Below, piece after piece: positions 1-11,049 of a stretch of DNA of 64,000 nt. The notes beneath the pieces are model-generated. The model searched no databases, was not told where the DNA came from, and saw only the letters and a list, made by a program, of their open reading frames with translations. Every line of letters begins with the position of its first letter. Positions within the stretch are counted from its first letter, which is position 1. Location of the stretch: NCBI RefSeq assembly GCF_963678635.1, contig NC_087071.1:19097613-19161612 (forward strand). Direction: 5' to 3'. Source of the stretch: Symsagittifera roscoffensis. Taxonomy: Eukaryota; Xenacoelomorpha; Acoela; Convolutidae. The position numbers and the translations under genes were made by a program.

Positions 1-1524
1 TTTTCAGAATCAGAAGCCAGCAATTTAGATGAACTCTACAAATTAAAAGAGTCGATTGATAAAAATTGTCCCATTCACGATCAATTATATTTTTCCGATT
101 CAGAAACAACTTCAAATTCATCAAAAAGAGGAAAAAGAAGAATAAAAAGCAATACAAACACAAACCAGTACACTTGTATAATTGGAATCAACCAATTAGA
201 CACATCGATAGTTATATATTAACAGTCATTAAACGAAAAAATGAGCCACACTCAAAGTGACGATAGTCCAGATGACGAAGAGGTTTACCCCTTCCTCATA
301 GATGCACCCGATAATAGAGGGCAACATGATTTTTGCAAGAATTTACTCGTAAATTTGTTTCAAACCTGGAATCAGCCCATGCAAAGCAGAATTCCCAGAT
401 GTAAAAATAAAAAAACAAATTATTGAACATTATCTGAAAGATATATGTAATTTAACACAACATTATGGAATCTACACCATAGAATTCAGCACACCAAATC
501 CGAATCATCGTAAAAATGTAATTCAAACAGACGATCTTGAATTAGAATTTTCAAAAGTATTCTTAGAATATATTAAAAGCATACAATATCATAATTCACA
601 AAGAGCAAACTCCATATTCACTAACGAAGTTTTTGCAATAATATATACATATATTTCTATATTAGAAAAAACTGAATTTCAAAGTATCTCACCAACTGAA
701 ACATCCAAACATACAAAAGTACGACATGAAATCACGTTATTTTCAAATTTTCTACATATAATCAAAGAAACTTTCACTAAAGACGATGTTTCACAACACA
801 CAAAACATGATTTGCAAAAAATTTTGGCATGGTTTATAATAGATTATTTCACACATAATATAGACTTAATTTCACAAGCAAGAAAAAATTTCAGACCTCA
901 AAATCCAAATGATGATACTGCCATTACAGAACAGTCAGACTATGTTTGGGACCCTGAATGGTCTCATCCTGCACTTATAAATATCCCACAATCAATCTGA
1001 AGTCAAGCAATAAGTACAATATCTTACCAAAGAGATTATGTAAAAGTAGTACCACTAACCATTGATGCAACACCATTAAACTACAATACATTTTTACCTG
1101 ATACGCGAAATAACAGTTTAAATTCGACCGTCATACACAATGAAAACCTTAATGGAACTAGAATTCTTACACAGCAAGATATCCAAACACCATCACACTT
1201 CATAAATGAAGAAATTGTCCAAACCACAACAACTACACAACAAAGTATTTCACCGATACATCCAAATTTAACAACACCAAAAAATACAAACACTTCACTG
1301 GCACAAAAACCTTACAATCAACCGTTAAACCTTCGGTTGCTCCAAAATATTCACATATGGATTATCAAACATATAGACCTATGACAGTACCATCAAAACC
1401 ACGAAGAACGTTCACAAGAAACACTTTTGCAGAACACAATTATAATTATGCACATTCGTCAAAAACAAACTACCCCCCACGAAAAAATAATAATCATGTA
1501 TGATCTCACTATTGGGATAACCCA
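1..1524 (+). pseudogene. broken upstream coding part of a gypsy-like gag region
   Basis: This stretch reads as AT-rich coding sequence in pieces of changing frame. The clearest pieces are at 241-426 (acidic, starting MSHTQSDDSPDDEEVYPF), about 400-1000 (ending ...DPEWSHPALINIPQSI before a TGA) and about 1330-1500 (PSVAPKYSHMDYQTYRPM). The last piece is in the same frame as the gag ORF that follows, separated from it only by a TGA at 1501-1503. I infer that it is the N-terminal portion of a longer gag polyprotein, or a separate upstream ORF, of the element that continues downstream. It is broken by at least two frame changes and two stops. No domain is recognised in it. The element continues left of base 1, so its 5' LTR and true start are not in view. 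Confidence 0.5.
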
Positions 1525-3831
1525 ATGACAACAACCAACTCAGTAAATTTTCGAACTAATTCACATCCTCCACAGGATCATAGTGAAAATTGCCCATTCT
1601 TTCAACAAAATAAAAATAAAAAGCAAGTACCTCATCATACGGATTATTTATCATCTGATGATGATTATTTACAACCAGACATTTTTGCACCATATACCCA
1701 AGAATATCGCAAACAAGGATCGCGACGACCTCATATATATAATAGAATTTTTTCTCCAAATCCAACGGATACACGAAATCAACAACCAATCCATATACCA
1801 AATCCAACTAATACACAATCTTTTCAACCAATTCAACCACAAAACCCAATAACAATGCACTCGTATCAACCAACTCAAATGCAAAATGAAATACCACTCC
1901 CATATTATCTTCAACAACACGAAATAACAAAAAAATCAACTTTCAAATTTTCGCAAATGCCAAATGCCGCAGAATCACTACAGATGACAATGAATCCATA
2001 CCTTATGGGTGGATCATCAATAACATCAAATAAACCACTAATGGTATTCACAGGAACAGACCCTGAATATTCTGTAGAAGATTATTTAAATGCAGTAACA
2101 GCAAATTTAATTTTAAATATAGGACCTGAACCAATTAATACACCACTACATCAAAATTGGATACATCGACGCGCAGCGCTGATACAATCAACCTTAGATG
2201 GCGCAGCTCAAAAATTGTTTTCAGTATTACCTATAGAAACAAAATCAGACTGGAAAAGATTTACACAAGAATTTTCAAAAATGTTTGACTCCGAAAGAAA
2301 TAAACAACACCAAAGAGTTTTATGTAATGAAATTCGCAGACTACCAAATGAAACCATCAAACAATTAGCAGTACGTATCGAAACACTAGTTCGAAAAGCA
2401 TATTCATTAAATACACATGACTATAAAAACACAAAAATGACAGAAATTTTAATGATGACCTTAACACCTCAATTAAGGAAAATAGCAATAAAAAAGAGAG
2501 CATCTCATCCTTCTTCAATTCGAGAGCCAGATTTAGATTTTCGAAAACTAGTAGACAAACTAGAGCAAGCAGAAATCACAATGGAACTTGAAGAAACAGA
2601 AAATCTAAAACTACAATATGTTAATCAAATTGAAACAAACACTACACATATCAATAACATACAGGAATCAGATACAGACCTAGTTGAAAAAATCACTGAA
2701 ATACTAAATATTTATGAAAAACACCCAAATTTTAAAGGCAAACCATCTTTCAAAAAATTGTGTAATTATTGCCGACGATACGGACATAGTATTTCCGAAT
2801 GTAGACAAAAACAACAAGATAACCAGAACAAACCTCAAAGGTATAAAGAACCAAATAAATCATTCTATCAATATATGAAAAAAGATCAAAATCTACCAAA
2901 CAAAAATTTATACAGTAACAACAGTTCAGGAAAACCACTTCCGAACAACACCAATTACACAAGGAATCAATCACCATATAACTCAAGTTATAGAGGAAGA
3001 TCACCAGAACGAAGAAATACACAGAATTCTTCACAAAATCATTATAATCGATCAAATAGTCGAAATAACTATACGAGATCAAATTCAAATGCAAAACAAT
3101 TTGTTTCTAGTTCTAATTCCCAATCAAACCCAAGAAATAAACACTATTCCAATAATCAATCACGAAACTCATCATATAACAGAAATAGAAACTATTCACA
3201 TAATCGAAATAGAAGTTATTCGAACAATCGAAATCAGAATTACCCGAACAATCGATCAAGAAATAACTCATATAACAGATCAAACTATCATAGACCAAAT
3301 GACAATTATCAAAACAGATCACGGAATAATTCACAAAATCGAAATTCAAGTTTTAATAATCAATATAGAAATTATTCCCAATCACCACATAGGAATAATA
3401 ACTATTATAATAATCCTAAACATCGATACAGAAGTAGTACACCAAAACATCAAAGACATATTAATCAAGTACAGCCAAATGAAGAAACAACATCAGACCC
3501 CCCAGGTATTGATGACACAGGAAATAACGAACTACAACTAAATCAAATAAACTGTGGATCATCAGACACAGAAAGTGATACAGAAAATACCATCTCCATA
3601 AATATGATAGCAGTCGAAAACGACTACGAACCTAGTATATATGAACAACCTTTTACATCACATATATATGAAAATCAATTGGAACTCCTTCACAATTATT
3701 ATATTGAACCAACCAATACTACACAAACTGCACAAGAAATAAATGAAATTAACACGGTAAATAAAACCAATGAAAATGACAAAACAAAATGTTTAAACAC
3801 AAATCATATATATCAAAATATACAAAAATAA
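1525..3831 (+). CDS. gag: Gag-like polyprotein of a gypsy-type LTR element, CCHC zinc knuckle
   Basis: A 768-residue open frame. Residues about 1-160 are Pro/Gln/Asn-rich with repeated P-N-P-T-type motifs. Residues about 172-330 have the helical, Trp-containing look of a retrotransposon gag capsid (FTGTDPEYSVEDYLNAV, then DWKRFTQEFSKMFD). Residues about 412-425 form a C-x2-C-x4-H-x4-C zinc knuckle (CNYCRRYGHSISEC), the nucleic-acid-binding signature of Gag. About 200 residues of Asn/Arg/Ser/Tyr-rich low complexity follow, then an acidic tail. The capsid would package element RNA in the cytoplasm. The protease lies 24 bases downstream in a different frame phase, as usual for gag-pro. The ATG at 1525 is only the first Met after a TGA; the frame is open upstream of that stop, so the ancestral protein was probably longer. 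Confidence 0.85.
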   Translation: MTTTNSVNFRTNSHPPQDHSENCPFFQQNKNKKQVPHHTDYLSSDDDYLQPDIFAPYTQEYRKQGSRRPHIYNRIFSPNPTDTRNQQPIHIPNPTNTQSFQPIQPQNPITMHSYQPTQMQNEIPLPYYLQQHEITKKSTFKFSQMPNAAESLQMTMNPYLMGGSSITSNKPLMVFTGTDPEYSVEDYLNAVTANLILNIGPEPINTPLHQNWIHRRAALIQSTLDGAAQKLFSVLPIETKSDWKRFTQEFSKMFDSERNKQHQRVLCNEIRRLPNETIKQLAVRIETLVRKAYSLNTHDYKNTKMTEILMMTLTPQLRKIAIKKRASHPSSIREPDLDFRKLVDKLEQAEITMELEETENLKLQYVNQIETNTTHINNIQESDTDLVEKITEILNIYEKHPNFKGKPSFKKLCNYCRRYGHSISECRQKQQDNQNKPQRYKEPNKSFYQYMKKDQNLPNKNLYSNNSSGKPLPNNTNYTRNQSPYNSSYRGRSPERRNTQNSSQNHYNRSNSRNNYTRSNSNAKQFVSSSNSQSNPRNKHYSNNQSRNSSYNRNRNYSHNRNRSYSNNRNQNYPNNRSRNNSYNRSNYHRPNDNYQNRSRNNSQNRNSSFNNQYRNYSQSPHRNNNYYNNPKHRYRSSTPKHQRHINQVQPNEETTSDPPGIDDTGNNELQLNQINCGSSDTESDTENTISINMIAVENDYEPSIYEQPFTSHIYENQLELLHNYYIEPTNTTQTAQEINEINTVNKTNENDKTKCLNTNHIYQNIQK

Positions 3832-3855
3832 CAACCCAAAGAAAAAATTTGGACA

Positions 3856-4116
3856 ATGCCATTTCTTTTAGAAAGTCCAAGAAACAAAGAATTTCAACCA
3901 CCAGATCTTGAAATTGATTTTTTAATTGATTCAGGAGCAGAATCAAACATAATTAATATTCCCACATGGAATAAAATCAAAACATTACATCCAAAATTAA
4001 CGCCTCTTGCAACCTCTAGCAAACTAGCAACATCACAAGGATCAACATTAGTAAATTACGGAAAATCCAATTATTCCTTCTCCCCACAAGAACAATGGAG
4101 CAAAATAAAATTCTAA
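3856..4116 (+). pseudogene. retroviral-type aspartic protease, N-terminal part
   Basis: The frame encodes FLIDSGAESNIINIPTW, which carries the D-S-G-A active-site loop of retropepsins, the dimeric aspartic proteases that cut Gag and Gag-Pol. The second conserved block of the family (hydrophobic residues then a Gly, here HNIIGIPF near 4160) lies in the next frame, which starts at 4095. A frame change near 4090-4110 therefore splits the protease. It lies 24 bases after the gag stop. The fold is recognisable, but this copy would not make an intact enzyme without a frame switch. Confidence 0.75.
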
Positions 4117-6947
4117 ACAAACCATTTAAACAAATATTTCATAATACTGATATTAAGCACAATATCATTGGCATACCATTCATATCTAAATATATACCAA
4201 CAATCAAGATCTTCAATAGTAAAATACTAATCAAAGATAAATACACAAAAACAAAAAATACAGCTCTAACATTTTTTCAAAGATTAAATAAACATCCACC
4301 ATTCTTTTCAAAATTTTGTCCAATTTATAACCAACAACGGAAACACCTGAAACCACTATCAGGAAATATATATAACTTTTCAATAAAACAAGTTCACCAA
4401 TATGATAAAAGTCAAAATAAACAACAACTCTTTATGTCAGACTTTGAGTTTAAACCTATTCATAAATTTTTCAAAATCACGATTTCATCTATAAAATATT
4501 TGAAAAATACGAATTCAGACATCATTTCGCTACATGTGTATAACAATACACCGTCTCAAGTAACATTACCCTTAGGACTTTTAGGATATTGCAAAACAAA
4601 TGTTACAATATCACCCGTACATGAAAAAGCATACCGCGTAAATAATATACTCCAATTATTAGATATTTGTCAATCCACAATTCTTAACGAAGAACTATCC
4701 ATAAAAAACATTATAAACAATGAAAAGAGGAACACAGATTATTTCACAAATACACCATATTTTAAACCAACATTCAATATAACAAATTACACAAAAGAAC
4801 AACAACACTTTTTAACGATTTTTAACTCTGAACACTCGCAAATTACACAAATCGAATTTGACAAGCTAGCAAAACAACTGTTAAAATATTCAACAGTCTA
4901 CGCAACATCAAAATTTGATGTTGGGAAAATCAGTTCATCACTAAATCGCCCGTTAAAACCTGACGCAGTTTTCAAAAAACAAAGAGCAAGTAAAGTACCA
5001 ATTCATCTACACGATAAAGTAAATAGATTACTAGATATTTTGGAACAATACAAAATTATTTCACCAGTAAACAAAGAAGAACAACCAAAAGGTAACACAT
5101 TTTTTAATCCTGTTATAATCCTAGCAAAAAGAGAATCATTAAAAATATTTCTCGACGCTAGATACCTCAATTCACTAATAGACGAATGAAAATGCATTTG
5201 GCCTATTGAACCAATACAAGTTATTTTAACAAAAATAAACGGAAATTACTTTACAACCGCAGATATGAATAGTGCATACAATCAAATGCCACTAGATGAA
5301 CAATCACGACGTTTAACACAATTTGTTATTGGAAATCAACAATATGAATTCAACCGCCTATTCTATGGAATATCCATAGGACCAGCAGCATTTTCAGCTT
5401 TTATGAGCAAAATTTTTAGACCACTAAAATTAAAGAAAAATGCAATCACATATTTAGACGATGTCTTTATGCAATCACAAACTAAAGACGAAATGTTTAC
5501 AGTTTTAGAACAATATCATAAAATTCTTCAGAACGAAAATCTGAAAGCAGCCCCAGATAAATCACATTTCTTTCTAACACGAGTAAAATTTTTAGGACAT
5601 AACATCGAACGAAACACTATTACTCCATTAAAATCACGCATTGATGCTATTCAAAAACTTCAACCAACAACAAACAAAAAGAAAATCCAAGAATTCCTTG
5701 GAATGTTAAATTTCTTAAGCAAATACGTTTACAAAATGCAATTATATTTAAGACCATTCTATAATATCCTCAGACAACAAAATAAATTTGAATGGACCAC
5801 TGAACATCAAACACGATTTGAAGAAATTAAAAAACTTTTAACTGAACAAATTTCAAACACAATCCCAGATCCAAATCATCCATTCTATGCAATGTGCGAT
5901 GCTTCAAATTTTGGCATCGGCGCAGCATTACTACAATCACATAGTGGTACAAATAAAATGAACCTTATATCAGCAAATTCCCGATTATTCACTCAAGCAG
6001 AGCTACAACTCTCAACTCTAATGAGAGAATGTACAGCTATAATTTATACACTTACAGAAGATGAATTTATGATACTTGGATCAAAACATCCAACAGTTCT
6101 ATTCACAGATCATAAACCAATCATTTTTCTATTTACACAAAAGTCAAATCCAAATCACCGAGTTTAAAGATTTCAATTAATTCTAATTAAATTTCCAAAC
6201 TTACATATAGTTTGGACAGCAGGAAAGAATCTTGCATTACCAGATACATTAAGTCGAAATACACCACCTGAATTTCTTACACGAAAAACTACAGTTGAAT
6301 TACCCAAAAATATAAAATTTTACCTTGCAAAAGACGAAACATCACCCCGACTAGAATGCAAATATGCAGTAAAAACTGACATTGATCAATCACAAATAAA
6401 TAATATACAACACTTCCCACTTTACTTAGATTGCCAAAATAATCATTACGAAGTTGATCTACTTGGAACATCAACTTTCAAACCAATTCCATACTCACAA
6501 TGGATAAAAAATAACACCCAACAAAAACGAATAAAACAACACCCGCATAAAAAAGACCTTTTTCCATTAATTGAAAAAGAAAACCTAACTGATAAAATAA
6601 ATTTATCAGGACCACAAACAAATGATTCAAAATACACAATAAATCAAGTTTTTGACCTCCATGACCCACTTGACACAATTCCTTTATCTAACTTAGAAAT
6701 TGAAAACATTTTTCTCCCTCCAACAGATAAAATTACAATTAATACCTTGAAACAATATCAAAATCTTGACCCCGTAATTAGACAACTGAAATTATGGCAC
6801 AAATACAAAACTAAGCCCGTAAAGGCAGATACCACAATTTTAGGAAATAAAACATTCCTCCGATATTTTCGAAAATTTAATAATACAACAATTAATGAAA
6901 ACACAGACCTTCTATATGAAAACACAGACCTAATATCACTTAAATGA
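4095..6947 (+). pseudogene. pol: gypsy-type reverse transcriptase and RNase H, interrupted by stops
   Basis: One frame is open through this span except for TGA at 5187-5189 and TAA at 6165-6167; it closes at TGA 6945-6947. The polymerase core is clear: TTADMNSAYNQMP with the first catalytic Asp near 5262, FYGISIGPAAFS, and YLDD at 5451-5462 carrying the catalytic Asp pair. The connection segment has KFLGH and IQEFLGMLNFLSKYV. RNase H follows with CDAS near 5900, RECTA near 6022 and FTDHKP near 6105, supplying its Asp, Glu and Asp metal ligands. Domain order, the YLDD box and the LPDTLSR motif near 6240 place it with Ty3/gypsy elements. RT and RNase H would make the DNA copy in cytoplasmic particles. 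The nonsense codons fall inside conserved blocks, so I read them as mutations of an old copy. Confidence 0.88.
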
Positions 6948-8446
6948 TTCTACAGTTCCCTGTCTCCCTTTAAGTATGATTCTAATAGCTTTTAACATTT
7001 CACATACACAAAATACTAAAGGACACTCTGGATCAGAAAAAACATTTTCAAGTTTTACACAAAATTTTTATTTCCCAAATAACCACCGTATTTCATTCGA
7101 TACAAAAGGACCAATTTCACCATCCTCTGAAGGAAACTCCTACATTATGGTAATTGTTGACGAATTTACACATTATGTAGCACTCAACCCAGTACCACAT
7201 TGTAACGCTTATTATGCTTTATACACTGGATAGCCAAATTTGGATTACCCGAAATTTTAGTTACAGACAATGGTACAGAATTCATAAATAATGAAATCAT
7301 CACACTATGTCACTTATACAACATTAAGCACAAACCGCGTACATCTCATGCACCTTGGACAAACGGTTTAGTCGAAGGTATGAACCGTTCACTACAAGAA
7401 TATCTTAGATGTATCATAAATGGAAATGATACAAGATGCACCGAATGGTCAGCAGATGTAAAATTATTTCCCTTAGCATATAATTCACAAATTACGACAA
7501 CTCTAGTAATGACACCATACGAAATGGTTTTTAATCAAAAGCCACGTAAACCAATTATGTTTACAGCAAACTCTCAAAAAAATGCACACTTACTACCCAA
7601 AAGAATACGCACTACGCGAACTATACATCCACGACGAAATAGAAATTCTCAAACCCCCCGAGTTACTTTTGATATACCCCAATCCCCATCACCAAGTACT
7701 CCAGAAAATCCAATTAGCATATTATCGGAAACCCCAACACTTCTTTCACAACGTAGCACCTCCAGTATACCCTCAGAATACTTAGGTTCAACACCAACAT
7801 CTGAACAAATACGTGAAAATCCCTTTAACCCCCCAAACCAAACATCACGACTACCATATTGGACAACACAATCATTCACACAAGGTGAACCAAATTTAAT
7901 AAATGACCCAATAGATATTTCTACGGATACAACAACATCATCATCACTACCAGAAACATTATCACTACCGTCAACACCATCAATAAGCCAGATTTCACCG
8001 ACGCCTTTCCCCCTAATTTTCCAAATAACCTCATCGCTAGATATCGAGAACAATCATCAACAAATAACCCTTTAAGATTAGATTGGAACACGTTCACAGC
8101 ACCCCCACCATTATTTGGACAACACCCGGAACGTAACAGACTCCACAACTGGGCACTCCATAGACTACAGTATAGACAAGACATCCACGAAGACATTCGT
8201 GACCATAACATCCAAATACTCCAACAAAATAGTCTACAATTAAAATTTGAAGTCACGGTTAAACTAAACAACATTGCTCAACATCCTTACCCATTAATTC
8301 CACCAAATATAACAGCTCAATCGCTACCACCACCATTTATAACAACTGAAGTAATATATAAGTACGATAGATATACCAAAAAGACAATAGGTTACATCAC
8401 TTTTTATAACCCGTACTCAAGATTATCATACACATGTAAATTCTAA
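6948..8446 (+). pseudogene. gypsy-type integrase with damaged zinc finger, plus Pro/Ser-rich tail
   Basis: The DDE integrase core is present in pieces: ISFDTKGPISP near 7095 (first Asp), LVTDNGTEFINNE near 7255 (second Asp) and APWTNGLVEGMNRSLQ near 7355-7395 (Glu). It is followed by AYNSQITTT and PYEMVFNQKPRKP. The N-terminal HHCC zinc finger shows its two His (SHTQNTKGHSG near 7003-7032), but the text jumps from FYFPN straight to the DDE core and no C-x2-C pair exists between them, which points to an internal deletion. The frame changes near 6950, 7230-7380 and 7560-7600, where YYPKEYALREL appears in another frame. The C-terminal part is low-complexity Pro/Ser/Thr and shifts frame again near 8000 before ending at TAA 8444-8446. 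The family inserts element DNA into chromosomes; this copy looks inactive. Confidence 0.82.
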
Positions 8447-8451
8447 AAGTA

Positions 8452-11043
8452 TTGATATTTCTCCAACTCCTTTTTCTAATAATCTCCGATCAGAGCATAA
8501 GTCCTTCTCCCCGCACAGGACCCCAAGACTTATTAGTAACACATTACGATTGTGAGGAAAATGAACAAAAAACACTACACAAATATGCAATAAATCAAGT
8601 ATCACAATGCGAAACGGAACCACAAGCTATAGAAACTACAAATGTAATAGTGACGTTATATTCAAAAGCCCGAGCAACAACAGTCATTGGATATAAATTT
8701 ACAGGAAAATTTTCCGAAAAGAAAGTACATTGTTCACAATTTTCAAACGGAAATAAAAACCGACTTGACCACGAATCATTCTACCAAGGTAATATAGAAC
8801 GACTTTTACATCTAAATCCCGATGATTGTAAAAAAGAGCTACTCAGATTAAACATCACAAGAAATAAAAACACCGACAGAAAAATAGTATATTTTCAAGT
8901 CTTTGCCGATTCTGTACATCAAGCAGAACTTGAAAGATATTAAGGACATATAAAACTAGATGAAAAATACCCATACAACCGCGCACACGGAAGATTAACT
9001 TATGACATACACGATAAGCACTGGATACCACACATTGGTATAAATAATCCATCAAACTGCAAAGCAGACACAAAAAATAGAGGATATCAAGAAATAATGT
9101 TTTTCGATAGGAAAAAACAACTCGAAAAAATACAGCTCACACGAGATTTATCTGACAACACAATAATCTATCAAGGAATTATACTACCTTGTAAAAACGA
9201 TCAAGGTTATTGTGATCCTACAACACGGACACAAGCAACAATTGTTTGGTTTCCCGAAGATACATGTACAACATTTCAAGTAGCAAAAATACACGCTCGA
9301 ATGATAAAACTTCACGAAAAATATTTTATACAATCAATTCCATATGAACAAGTCAATCCATCACAAAAACAAAGTACTGATTTTCGAAATATCCATAATA
9401 TAGAAAATAAATTAACACGTTTTCAAATATATCAAGAAACAGAACTCGCATGCAAATACAGAAACCCACTTCACAAAACACAATATTCTGAAATACTAGT
9501 TGAATACGAAAAAGGTTTCGACATGACCACTGGAAAAATAAAAATTGACCCTTATGCCACAGGTCATCCTCTACACGAAGGAACATCACATGTACCAGTT
9601 AACTTTCAAAAAAGTAATGGTCAACCTGGTGGACATCTAAAGCCACATGACACTAGAAGCTGCCGTTTACAAGAACTATCGCTAATGAATAATTCTTATT
9701 TTGGTAATATCCACTATGATATCCACTTAGATATGAAGTTAGACTACACGATTAGTCGAATTTTTCAGGAAATGTCACTCTCCGAATTAGAAACACTTCA
9801 CCAACTATGCGAATTAGAAAGGACACAAATCCTACAATCACTTGCACTAGCAGTGTTAAAAATACCCTACGCAGGATATTTACTATCAGGAAATAGATCA
9901 AATTTTCTAGACTACGAAGGAAACATTTTTTGGTTTTATACTTGTACCAAAAAAGTGTCACCACTATATGTTTTTGAAGATAAAAGATGCTATAAAAGAA
10001 TCCCTATCTTTTATAAAAATAAAGTACATTTTGTTGACACACTTTCAAGACGAACATGTTTTTGGGATACCGCAGTCCCATGTGGATCAAAAAATAGCCA
10101 CAATGTAGTACAATTGAACCCTGATGAAGATAAATATTATCTTCTTACCCCATACCCCACGTTAATGCAATCATTCAAAAAATTTTCACCCGAAAGCATC
10201 AGAGCTATTACTCGTAACCCAAATATTGATTTACAATCAATTGGAATATATTCAAAATCCGACATCCAACACCACATTAGAACACAACACTTCCAAGAAT
10301 TACTAACACGAATGAAAACTATACAAAGACAATCAATTGACCAAAACTTACGCAAACTTGCCGAAACCGCAGGATTTGCAGATATCTATACACAAGATTA
10401 TAGCGGATATTTTAAAGACATTAAAGACTATATATATCTAAACGGTGAAAAATACAGACCACAAGATATTTCACCTATAAATATTTTTAGCTTTGTTACA
10501 ATAAAAAATGAAATTCTCGATTTTCTAGGATGGCTCTATTACATCTTAGAAAAATTAACTATCCTATACGCAATGTTTAACTTTATAGGATTTCTTTTTT
10601 CCCTTTTAAAAAGAATCTATAACACATGCGCTATACACACACAAGTAAATAGACAAGCAAGTGTAGCACGCATACTATTTGCAGGATTTTTTAGAATTTT
10701 TTCATCATCAATTAACAAAATTCTTCTAGACGCACAAATAAAAGAATATAATACAAAAATAGCGACAAGACAGAACACATACGACGAAGAACATAATAAC
10801 ATAGAAGTAACACCTACAGCGCCACAGTTGCCACTCCTACCACATAACCATCCATTATCCTTAGTCTCACGTAATTTCCGAAACCTAGCAATAACACATA
10901 ACCCAAATTTTAGACCAAACATATCGCAAAGTCCCATACAACATATAATGACACATCATTCACAAGATGATAATACATATGAACAAATTATAGAACAACC
11001 CCATACCACCGCTTTTCAATCTCAAAATAACTATTTTTTTTAG
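8452..11043 (+). pseudogene. env: envelope-like membrane glycoprotein of the gypsy-type element
   Basis: A single frame runs 8440-11043 with one in-frame TAA at 8941-8943. It opens with a hydrophobic leader (IFLQLLFLIIS), but no ATG precedes or lies in that leader, so translation probably needs splicing to an upstream start or the ATG has been lost. The ectodomain is Cys-containing. The middle part carries AGYLLSGNRS, RCYKRIPIFYKNK and FVDTLSRRT. The arrangement resembles what I know of the chu-like/mononega-like virus glycoproteins captured by invertebrate retroelements; that family match is inference. A long hydrophobic stretch at about 10515-10620 (ILYAMFNFIGFLFSLL) is the likely transmembrane anchor, followed by a cytoplasmic tail of about 135 residues. 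Its position directly after pol is that of env. It is broken by the stop. Confidence 0.7.
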
Positions 11044-11049
11044 CCCACG

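Noticed and set aside
3089-3541. 150-residue Ile/Thr/His-rich frame inside gag
   Set aside because: A +1 shadow of the low-complexity Asn/Arg/Ser region of gag.
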